The notes below the pieces were generated by a model. The model saw only the letters and a program-made list of their open reading frames with translations, was not told the origin of the DNA and ran no database searches. From Verrucomicrobiota bacterium (GTDB lineage: Bacteria; Verrucomicrobiota; Verrucomicrobiia; Limisphaerales; JAFMIX01): DNA of 6,920 nt. The position numbers and the translations under genes are program-made. Numbering within the stretch: the stretch's first letter is position 1; each line of letters begins with the position of its first letter. The DNA lies in contig JAPLTZ010000015.1 in assembly GCA_026397895.1 (NCBI GenBank), positions 1-6,920 on the forward strand. The letters run 5' to 3'. Of this stretch, positions 1 to 5,642 are shown one piece after another.

Positions 1-11
1 AGCTGCCGCCG

Positions 12-1187
12 TCAGACCGTCGCGGTTTTGCCGCCGCCGAACAGGCCCTTGATCCACGCCCACGCCGCGAGCAGGCCGATGGGCCGCACATCCACGAGGC
101 CGTAGATGCCGACGAGTTGCTGCTCGTGCGAACGGTAGCGCGGCGGCAGCAGGAGCAGGGCCTGGGAGTCGTCGCCTTCGAGACGGTGGATTTCGGAGAA
201 GAACGCGCCTTCGCCCACGCAGTAGCGGCCGGCGGGCAGGACGAGCGTGCGCGCCGGCAGGACGATCCACGGGCGGTAGTTCAAAGTGAGTCCGCCGGTT
301 TCATTGCGGATGAGTTTGCCGTAGGTGCGGGCGGGCACGCCGCTGATTTTGCGCGCGAGGAAAAGGTTGTTGCCCTGCGCGGCGGGCGTGAAGCGGCGGT
401 TGCGGAACGTGATGAAATCCCACACGAACACGAGGCCGAAGTGCGAGAGCCGGAAGCTCCAGCCCGCGACGAGATACGAAATCAAAATGATGATGAGCGC
501 CCACGCCGCGCCGATCCACGGGTTGGCCCATGCGCTAGCGGCCACGGTGGCGAGCAGGGCGGCACGGAAGGATTTGAGCGCAAGGTCCACGGTGGTGAAC
601 GGGCTGATGAGGATGAGGATGTTGATGGCGTTGGAGGCGAGGAAGACGATGAAGAAGGCGATCATCGAGACGGGAATCATCAGGGTGTTGTAGAGCCAGC
701 TCAAGTCCACGCCCGCGAAGCCGAGGCCGGCAAGCATCGCGCTGCTGCCGCCGGTGGCGTGGAAAACGGACGCCGCGATGGGCACGAACGCGCCGGTGGC
801 GACGAGGCCGGAGAGCTTGTGCTCGCAGGTTTCGCAGACATCAAGGGGCTTCTTGACGGCGCTGGGCAAGGCGGTGCCGGCGGTATCCTTGATGAAGCAG
901 GCGAGGACAAGCAGCAGCGCGGGTATCCAGAAGAGGGGGTTGGCATACCACGGAAGCTTGGCTCTGGCTTCGGGCGTCTTGGCCCCGAAGTATTGCCACG
1001 CGCCGACCGCGCCGACGCCTAGGAGCGGCGAGATGGCCACACCGGTGATCATGGAGACGGTCTGGGCGACTTTCTCGGCGCCGGGCACGGTCTTGGCAAT
1101 CTGGGCGTCGGATTTGTTATCGGCACGCGCAGCGCTGGGCGCGGCGCACAGGATGACGGCGATGAGCAGGAGCAGGCTCTTTTTCAT
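12..1187 (-). CDS. Polytopic membrane protein of unknown function
   Basis: I do not recognise this 391-residue protein. The ATG at 1187-1185 is chosen over the upstream in-frame start at 1355 because it is followed directly by a typical signal sequence: MKK, a hydrophobic run, then SAARA with likely cleavage after residue 22. Hydrophobic segments follow at about residues 46-66, 82-99, 127-144, 168-196 and 224-244. The last roughly 130 residues (260-391) are mostly soluble, with a short hydrophobic stretch near 368-383 and a Gly/Lys tail. A CxxC pair (C118, C121) lies between the second and third segments, in a Lys/Asp/Glu-rich loop. The segment near residues 48-66 (GVAISPLLGVGAVGAW) vaguely recalls uncharacterised DUF4126-type membrane proteins, but I cannot confirm that. 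The gene is transcribed away from tolQ. Its 3' end is 11 bases from the window edge, so any downstream partner is out of view. No Shine-Dalgarno sequence is seen before the start. Confidence 0.8.
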   Translation of the reverse strand: MKKSLLLLIAVILCAAPSAARADNKSDAQIAKTVPGAEKVAQTVSMITGVAISPLLGVGAVGAWQYFGAKTPEARAKLPWYANPLFWIPALLLVLACFIKDTAGTALPSAVKKPLDVCETCEHKLSGLVATGAFVPIAASVFHATGGSSAMLAGLGFAGVDLSWLYNTLMIPVSMIAFFIVFLASNAINILILISPFTTVDLALKSFRAALLATVAASAWANPWIGAAWALIIILISYLVAGWSFRLSHFGLVFVWDFITFRNRRFTPAAQGNNLFLARKISGVPARTYGKLIRNETGGLTLNYRPWIVLPARTLVLPAGRYCVGEGAFFSEIHRLEGDDSQALLLLPPRYRSHEQQLVGIYGLVDVRPIGLLAAWAWIKGLFGGGKTATV

Positions 1188-1372
1188 GGGCGGAGTTTTG
1201 GCGAATTTGCGGCGGGTGTAAAGCGGGTTTGGGCGAATAAATATCTTGGCATTCTCCGGGTGCGCGGGTAGAAAATATGCCGGACAAAGTGCGGTTGCAC
1301 GATGTCGCTTGGTGATTGTCGCCCCCTCCACGACCGCAGCCAAGCCGAGTTCCAAGTCAACTGACCGTTTTC
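1188..1372. other. Divergent intergenic region
   Basis: These 185 bases separate the outward-facing membrane-protein gene and tolQ, so they should hold promoters for both directions. An AT-richer patch at about 1233-1280 stands out from the GC-rich surroundings. I see a reasonable sigma70-like element only for the rightward direction (listed separately). A matching leftward element with good spacing was not found. A tiny GTGC/GCAC hairpin at 1289-1300 is too short to interpret. Confidence 0.6.
1246..1274 (+). promoter_or_regulatory. Candidate promoter of the tol-pal operon
   Basis: TTGGCA at 1246-1251 (five of six to the sigma70 -35 consensus) is followed after exactly 17 bases by TAGAAA at 1269-1274 (four of six to the -10 consensus). 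It lies in the AT-richer patch of the divergent region and would give a leader of about 90 bases before the tolQ ATG. This is pattern matching only; housekeeping promoter consensus is not well defined in the presumed phylum. Confidence 0.3.
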
Positions 1373-2095
1373 ATGAATACATTCTGTTTTGCCGTCGTGG
1401 GGGCCGCCGCCAATCAGGCGGAACTCGTTTACATCTGGCAGCAGGCCACGCCCGAGGCCAAGACCATCATCGTCTTCCTCATCTTCTTTTCCATCATGGC
1501 GTGGTTCGTCATGTTTTCCAAAGCCATCCAGATGCGCCGCGCCAAGAAGCTGAACCACCTTTTCGCCGGCGCGTTCAAGACGCAGAAGACGCCGCTCGAC
1601 CTTTTCGACCAACGCATCCAGGCCGACGGCTGCCCGCAGTTCGCCGTGTATCAGGCCGGCAGTCTGGAACTCGACGCGCGCCTGAAAAATCCCGACGGCA
1701 GCCGCAAAAAATTCGTTTCGCTCAAAGGCATGGAGCATGTGAAGCGCTCGCTCGAAAACACCGTCGCGCAGGAATCGCTCAAGCTGGAATCTGGCCTCAT
1801 CCTGCTCGCCATCGCCGTCAGCGGCGGGCCGTTCCTCGGCTTGCTCGGCACGGTCTGGGGCGTGATGAGCACGTTCGGGCACATCGCGCAGCAGGGCAGC
1901 GCCACGCTCGCGGCGATGGCCCCCGGCGTCGCCGCCGCGCTCATCACCACCGTCGCGGGCCTGCTGGTGGCGATTCCCTCGATGTTCGGCTACAACTGGC
2001 TCGTCCATAATCTGCGCGTGCAGACCGTCGAGCTGGACAACTTCGCGCAGGAACTCACGTCGAAGATGGAGACGGAATACCTCGAAGAGAAATGA
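1373..2095 (+). CDS. tolQ: TolQ, proton-channel subunit of the Tol-Pal motor (MotA/TolQ/ExbB family)
   Basis: This 240-residue inner-membrane protein forms the TolQ-TolR proton channel that energises the transducer encoded two genes downstream. Three membrane segments are visible: about 31-48, 141-163 and 183-206. A cytoplasmic domain of about 90 residues lies between the first two, as in TolQ. The family signature is clear: GGPFLGLLGTVWGVM at 151-165 and APGVAAALITTVAGLLVAIP at 183-202. T160 and T193 align with the channel threonines T145 and T178 of E. coli TolQ. The ATG at 1373 gives the usual family length. An in-frame TTG at 1316 would add 19 Pro/Arg-rich residues and is less likely. There is no clear Shine-Dalgarno sequence. 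The stop overlaps the tolR start (ATGA). ExbB is the alternative name, but tolB and pal in the same operon favour TolQ. Confidence 0.95.
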   Translation: MNTFCFAVVGAAANQAELVYIWQQATPEAKTIIVFLIFFSIMAWFVMFSKAIQMRRAKKLNHLFAGAFKTQKTPLDLFDQRIQADGCPQFAVYQAGSLELDARLKNPDGSRKKFVSLKGMEHVKRSLENTVAQESLKLESGLILLAIAVSGGPFLGLLGTVWGVMSTFGHIAQQGSATLAAMAPGVAAALITTVAGLLVAIPSMFGYNWLVHNLRVQTVELDNFAQELTSKMETEYLEEK

Positions 2096-2514
2096 GAAGG
2101 TTTTCCCAACGCAGTCATCTGGTCACGCTGAGCGAGATCAACATCACGCCGCTGCTTGACCTCGCGTTCGTGCTGCTCATCATCTTCATCATCACCACGC
2201 CGCTGCTGGAAAAAGGACTGGAGCTCAAGCTGCCCAAGGCCAATTCCGCTGCCGACCAGACCGTGGACAAACGCGACATCCGCACCGTGGAAGTCAGTCC
2301 GCAAGGGATTTACACGCTCGACAAGCGCCGCATGTCGCTTCCCCAGATTGAGGTTTCGCTGCGACAGGCGTTCCGCGCCAATCCGAAGACGATTGTTTAC
2401 ATCCGCGCCGACGAGATGGGGTTCAACAAGGATTTGTATGCGGTGATTGACTGCTGCCAGCGCAACGGCATCACGCGCTTCTCGCTCCGCACCGAACCCG
2501 CCGACCGCAAATGA
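2092..2514 (+). CDS. tolR: TolR, ExbD/TolR-family motor subunit
   Basis: This 140-residue protein is the partner of TolQ. It has a short cytoplasmic N terminus, one membrane helix at about 20-38, and a periplasmic domain (about 45-135) that in the family binds peptidoglycan and dimerises. The signature SEINITPLLDLAFVLLIIF spans residues 14-32, with the essential proton-carrying Asp at D23, the same number as in E. coli TolR. The periplasmic part keeps the ExbD/TolR pattern: VEVSPQGIYTLD, then IYIRAD-like strand residues VYIRADE at 102-108, then a helix ending the fold. The length is normal. The start overlaps the tolQ stop (2092-2095) and the stop overlaps the next start (2511-2514), so translation is probably coupled, consistent with fixed subunit ratios. 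A purine stretch GAAGAGA just before the ATG may help initiation. Confidence 0.94.
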   Translation: MRRFSQRSHLVTLSEINITPLLDLAFVLLIIFIITTPLLEKGLELKLPKANSAADQTVDKRDIRTVEVSPQGIYTLDKRRMSLPQIEVSLRQAFRANPKTIVYIRADEMGFNKDLYAVIDCCQRNGITRFSLRTEPADRK

Positions 2515-3416
2515 GCCGCCTGCAAAAAAAATGTTTCATCGCCGCGTCCGGCATGCACCTGCTGCTGGTGGTGATTCTGCTGGTCGGCCCGGCGTTCCTC
2601 GCGGCGCACACGCGAAAGATGGAGGACAAGGACTTTAAAATCATGGACGTCATCCCCGGCAAGCTGATTGACGAGGCGTTCTCCGGCGGCGGCAAGCCGA
2701 ACGCCACGCCGCCTCCACCCGCGCCGCCGCAACCGACTCCGGTCGTCACGCCGCCCACGCCTGCGCCGCCAAAAACCTTGCTGCAAAAAATCGAGAAAGT
2801 TTTCACACCCGAACCGCCCAAGCCGGAAAAGGCCGAGCCGGAAAAACCGGAGGTTGACCCGTTGGCGCTCAAAAAAGTCGTCAAGACTGCACCCGGCAAA
2901 TCCAAGGACGACGCCCCGCTCAAGAAAGTCATCCGCACCGCCAAAGCCACCACGAGCAAGACGACCAGCAAAGAGACGGCGGAAGATTCCGCAGCCGAAG
3001 AGCGGGCCGCACAACGGGCCGCCGCCAAAGCGCGCGCGGCGGCCATCGGCAAATCGCTGAGCCGGCTGAACAGCAATCTCTCGACCGGCGTGGATGTGGA
3101 CGTTGTTGGCCCCGGCGGCGCGGCTTACGCGAATTACGCCGACGCCCTCGCCAGCACCTATTACCACGCGTGGACGCTCCCCGACGAGGCCAGCGACGAC
3201 AACGCCTCGGTCAAGGTCAAGGTCACGCTCGCGCGCGACGGCTCGGTCATCTCCGCGCGCGTCGTCCAGCCTTCGGGCAACGCCGCTCTCGACCGCTCCG
3301 TCGAGCGCGCCCTGAACCGCGTCAAATCTTTCGAGCCGTTCCCGGAAGGCTCGAAGGACAGCACGCGCACCTTCAATTTCGAATTCCAACCAAAGTTCCG
3401 CAAACTCATCGGATGA
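2511..3416 (+). CDS. TonB/TolA-like energy transducer
   Basis: By position and shape this 301-residue protein is the TolA of the operon, although its C-terminal domain reads as TonB type. It has one N-terminal membrane helix (about 9-32), a Pro-rich segment (64-118), a Lys-rich part with a duplicated motif (LKKVVKTA at 120-127, LKKVIRTA at 137-144), and a charged Ala-rich predicted helix (155-185). The C-terminal domain (about 208-296) includes VKVKVTLARDGSVISARVVQPSGNAALDRSV-like residues, the usual TonB-family pattern. Its role would be to carry force from TolQ-TolR in the inner membrane across the periplasm to TolB and Pal. In the membrane helix H16 and L23 fit the His and Leu of the SHLS motif known from TonB and TolA, but the two Ser positions are A12 and P27. 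The gene sits between tolR and tolB with ATGA overlaps on both sides. Generic annotation pipelines would probably call it an energy transducer TonB. Confidence 0.9.
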   Translation: MSRLQKKCFIAASGMHLLLVVILLVGPAFLAAHTRKMEDKDFKIMDVIPGKLIDEAFSGGGKPNATPPPPAPPQPTPVVTPPTPAPPKTLLQKIEKVFTPEPPKPEKAEPEKPEVDPLALKKVVKTAPGKSKDDAPLKKVIRTAKATTSKTTSKETAEDSAAEERAAQRAAAKARAAAIGKSLSRLNSNLSTGVDVDVVGPGGAAYANYADALASTYYHAWTLPDEASDDNASVKVKVTLARDGSVISARVVQPSGNAALDRSVERALNRVKSFEPFPEGSKDSTRTFNFEFQPKFRKLIG

Positions 3417-4597
3417 AAACTACAACCAAATTCATTTCCATCATCACCGCCGCCGCAATTCTGTCCGCCGCCACCGCGCGGGCGCAGCAGGAGGTTTTCC
3501 GCCCCATCGTGAAGGAGGGCGACGTGATGGGCTTCACCAAACCCGTGCCCATCACCGTGAGCGGCTTCTCCGGCGAGGTGGAACAGGTGTTGCGCTTCGA
3601 CCTTGAAGTGCAGGGCTTCAAGCTCGTGAGCGACGGCACGCCGCAATACGAAGTTGTCGGCAGCAACGCCGGCAGCGTGCAAGCCCGACTCTCCGACCGC
3701 ATCAGCAAGACGCCGATTTTCTCGAAGGCTTACACCGGCGGGTCGTTGCGGACGCGGGCGCACGCGTTGGCGGACGACGTGGTCGCGGCGTTGACCAAGC
3801 GCAAGGGCATCGGCCAGACGAAAATCGCGTTCAAGGTGGACACCGGCGCGGCGAGCGAGATTTACATCGCCGATTTCGACGGCCACAACGCCCATCCGGT
3901 CACGCGCGACAACACCATCGTCGCCGCGCCGGTGTGGGTGCCGGGGCGGCTGGCGCTCTACTACGTTTCCTACAAGCTTGGCAACGCGAACATTTTTCGC
4001 CACGACCTCGGCACGGGTGCGCGGTCGGCGTTCGCACGCTACGGCGGCTCGAATTTCAGCCCCGCCGTCTCGCCGGACGGCAGCAAGGTGGCGATGATTT
4101 TGAGCAAGGACGGCTGGGTGGACCTCTACGTCAGCAACACCGACGGCTCGGGGCTGAAACGCCTGACGCGGTCGCCGCAGGACGAGTCTTCGCCGTGCTG
4201 GTCGCCGGACGGGCAATGGGTTTTGTTCGCCGGCAAGAGCGGCGAGCGGCGCGTGCTGATGAAGGTTTCGCCGAGCGGCGGCGAGCCGGTGCGCATCCCG
4301 ACTTCCGGCGTGTCGAACCCGTCCGAGCCGGAGTGGTCACCGGACGGGAAGTGGATTGTGTTCACGTCGCAGGGTAGCGGCTTCACCATCTGCGTGGTGC
4401 CGGCGGACGGCAGCGCGGCGGCGATTCCGTTGGTGGAAGGCGAGGACCCGTCGTGGTCGCCGAACTCGCGGACGGTGGTGTTCGCACGGCGGACAGGCAG
4501 CGGGCGCGTGCTGTCTGTGCTTGACGTGTTCACGAAACAATACAAGGATGTCAGCCGGATTCCGGGTGGCAATTCCCAGCCCAGTTGGGCAAAGTAA
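3413..4597 (+). CDS. tolB: TolB, periplasmic beta-propeller of Tol-Pal
   Basis: This 394-residue secreted protein has a Sec-type signal peptide (residues 1-24, likely cut after ATARA). The N-terminal alpha/beta domain covers about 26-135; its end, RTRAHALADDVVAALTKRKG, matches the conserved TolB pattern before the propeller. Six propeller repeats follow (about 136-394) with PD40/TolB motifs: AVSPDGSKVAM at 218-228, CWSPDGQWVLF at 262-272, EWSPDGKWIVF at 307-317 and SWSPNSRTVVF at 347-357. The closing strand is QPSWAK at the C terminus. The second blade has WVPGRLALYY in place of WSPDG, so it is degenerate. The N-terminal domain seems about 30 residues shorter than in E. coli TolB. TolB shuttles between Pal and the transducer. 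The ATG overlaps the preceding stop; the frame stays open far upstream, but this start is fixed by the signal peptide and the coupling. Confidence 0.94.
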   Translation: MKTTTKFISIITAAAILSAATARAQQEVFRPIVKEGDVMGFTKPVPITVSGFSGEVEQVLRFDLEVQGFKLVSDGTPQYEVVGSNAGSVQARLSDRISKTPIFSKAYTGGSLRTRAHALADDVVAALTKRKGIGQTKIAFKVDTGAASEIYIADFDGHNAHPVTRDNTIVAAPVWVPGRLALYYVSYKLGNANIFRHDLGTGARSAFARYGGSNFSPAVSPDGSKVAMILSKDGWVDLYVSNTDGSGLKRLTRSPQDESSPCWSPDGQWVLFAGKSGERRVLMKVSPSGGEPVRIPTSGVSNPSEPEWSPDGKWIVFTSQGSGFTICVVPADGSAAAIPLVEGEDPSWSPNSRTVVFARRTGSGRVLSVLDVFTKQYKDVSRIPGGNSQPSWAK

Positions 4598-4623
4598 TCA
4601 CCGCGCCGCCAAAATTTAACATC

Positions 4624-5229
4624 ATGAAAACAAGAAATTATCTGAACCTGCTCGTGTGCGTCCTCGCGCTGACCACCCTCGTCACCGTCGGCTGCAAAAA
4701 GAAACCCGTCGGCGTGACGCCGCTGCCGAACGCGAAATCGGGCGGTCAGGTGGGCGATTTGCCGCCGGGCGGAATTTTGCCGGGCGGTGAAAACACCGGC
4801 GGCATGGGCAACTCCGGCACCGGCACGAGCACAACCGGTTTCCCCGCTGGCCCTGGCCACGCCGGCTGGAGCGAAGACCGCGCGGCGCTACAAACGGAGA
4901 CGGTTTATTTCGATTACGACAGCTCGACCATCAAGGGCAGCGAGAAGTCCAAGATTGAAAACGTCGCGGCCTACTTGAAGTCGCACGGCTCGGCGGCGGT
5001 GAAGGTGGAAGGCAATTGCGACGAGCGCGGCACGGAGGAATACAACCGCGCCCTCGGCGAGCGCCGCGCGCTGGCCATCCGCGAATATCTCATCAACTCC
5101 GGCATCACGCCCGACTCGGTGGACACGGTCAGCTACGGCGAGGACAAGCCCGCCGCGCCGGGTCACAACGAGGCGGCGTGGAAGAAAAACCGCCGCGGTG
5201 AATTTGTGGTGCTGACGGCACCAAAGTGA
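4624..5229 (+). CDS. pal: Pal, peptidoglycan-associated outer-membrane lipoprotein
   Basis: This 201-residue lipoprotein starts with MKTRN, a hydrophobic stretch and a lipobox-like TVGC, so C24 is the likely lipidated residue. Thr at -3 is unusual, and three Lys follow the Cys. A flexible Gly/Pro/Ser/Thr linker (about 38-80) reaches the OmpA-like domain (about 91-198). That domain contains VYFDYDSSTIK (94-104), EGNCDERGTEEYNRALGERRA (129-149) and SYGEDKP ending in GHNEAAWKKNRR (180-191), which is diagnostic of Pal. D133 and R148 fit the pair that binds the meso-diaminopimelate of peptidoglycan in this family. E. coli has GHCDERG where this protein has GNCDERG. Pal anchors the outer membrane to the wall and binds TolB. 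The gene starts 26 bases after tolB, without a visible Shine-Dalgarno sequence, and is followed by a strong terminator. An earlier in-frame ATG at 4585 would overlap tolB and push the signal sequence inward, so 4624 is preferred. Confidence 0.95.
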   Translation: MKTRNYLNLLVCVLALTTLVTVGCKKKPVGVTPLPNAKSGGQVGDLPPGGILPGGENTGGMGNSGTGTSTTGFPAGPGHAGWSEDRAALQTETVYFDYDSSTIKGSEKSKIENVAAYLKSHGSAAVKVEGNCDERGTEEYNRALGERRALAIREYLINSGITPDSVDTVSYGEDKPAAPGHNEAAWKKNRRGEFVVLTAPK

Positions 5230-5247
5230 TCGGGTCTGTTGGTTGTT

Positions 5248-5280
5248 CCGCCCCGCTCGCAAGAGCGGGGCGGTTTTTTT
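5248..5280 (+). terminator. Strong intrinsic terminator after pal
   Basis: A perfect 11-bp GC-rich stem pairs 5248-5258 (CCGCCCCGCTC) with 5263-5273. It is capped by a stable GCAA tetraloop (5259-5262) and followed at once by seven T (5274-5280). It starts 18 bases after the pal stop and ends the tol-pal transcript, separating it from tatA. Confidence 0.95.
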
Positions 5281-5283
5281 GCG

Positions 5284-5327
5284 GCCCGCTTTGCCGCTTT
5301 ACTAAACGGCGGGGCGGGCGTATTTTT
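5284..5327 (+). terminator. Second hairpin with T-rich tail (backup terminator or tat leader element)
   Basis: Only three bases after the first terminator a second long stem can be drawn. GCCCGC (5284-5289) pairs with GCGGGC (5314-5319), TTT (5290-5292) with GGG (5311-5313) as G-U wobbles, GCCG (5293-5296) with CGGC (5307-5310), and TTT (5298-5300) with AAA (5304-5306). One C is bulged (5297) and the loop is ACT (5301-5303). G, T, A and five T follow (5320-5327). This fits a tandem back-up terminator, or an attenuator in the leader of tatA. Which one depends on where tat transcription begins. Confidence 0.5.
5298..5326 (+). promoter_or_regulatory. Candidate tatA promoter
   Basis: TTTACT (5298-5303, four of six to the -35 consensus) and TATTTT (5321-5326, four of six to the -10 consensus) are 17 bases apart, just upstream of tatA and after the strong terminator, where a promoter is expected. 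It lies within the second hairpin. The matches are weak and could be chance. Confidence 0.25.
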
Positions 5328-5347
5328 CCGGCAGAAAGAGAAATTTT

Positions 5348-5614
5348 ATGAATGCAATTTTAGCCGTGTTGGGGTTGGGCGGGGGCGAACTGGTGCTGGT
5401 GCTGGTCGTCATCCTTGTCCTGTTTGGCGCGAAGCGGATTCCCGAATTTGCCAAGGGCCTCGGCAAAGGCATCAGCGAATTCAAAAAGGCTTCCCGCGAA
5501 GTGACGGATGCAATCGAGAACGAGCAAACCACGCCGACCCCGAAAGCGCCCACCACCCCGGCCACGCCGCAAAATCAGCCGCCATCTCCCGGCCCGGAAA
5601 CCAAGGTTGTCTGA
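5348..5614 (+). CDS. tatA: TatA, twin-arginine translocase pore-forming subunit
   Basis: This 88-residue protein is one of the subunits that assemble around TatC to let folded proteins cross the inner membrane. The typical TatA layout is visible: a short N-terminal membrane helix (about 5-26), the FG hinge (F26-G27), an amphipathic helix beginning AKRIPEFAKGLGKGISEFKKA (28-48), and a polar, Thr/Pro-rich tail (60-88). The polar residue before the membrane core is E14 (GGGELVLVL), where E. coli TatA has Gln and TatB has Glu. The match to the conserved FGAKRIPE region is very strong. A purine-rich AGAAAGAG lies 7-14 bases before the ATG, the best ribosome-binding-like site in the window. It is followed after 28 bases by tatC, so the two are probably cotranscribed. 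No separate tatB is present in this window. Confidence 0.95.
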   Translation: MNAILAVLGLGGGELVLVLVVILVLFGAKRIPEFAKGLGKGISEFKKASREVTDAIENEQTTPTPKAPTTPATPQNQPPSPGPETKVV

Positions 5615-5642
5615 CCTTGGATGATTCTCTGGCGCAGTTCTC

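Noticed and set aside
117..1022. 301-codon open frame on the plus strand
   Set aside because: It lies antisense to the signal-peptide membrane protein, its product is rich in Gly, Glu, Arg and Ala with no hydrophobic core, and it is typical of shadow frames in GC-rich DNA.
1289..1300. GTGC/GCAC hairpin in the leader of tolQ
   Set aside because: A four-base stem is too short to support an operator or structured element.
1316..1372. TTG start giving TolQ 19 extra residues
   Set aside because: The added residues are Pro/Arg-rich and not TolQ-like, and the ATG at 1373 gives normal family length.
1184..2008. 274-codon open frame on the minus strand across the divergent region and tolQ
   Set aside because: It covers tolQ in antisense, and the product is a low-complexity Arg/Glu/Asp-rich sequence; tolQ is certain.
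2397..3389. 330-codon open frame on the minus strand opposite the transducer gene
   Set aside because: It is an Arg/Gly/Phe-rich shadow of the Pro/Lys-rich coding sequence.
3161..4216. 351-codon open frame on the minus strand opposite tolB
   Set aside because: The Arg/His/Val-rich composition has no domain pattern; it arises from the codon bias of tolB.
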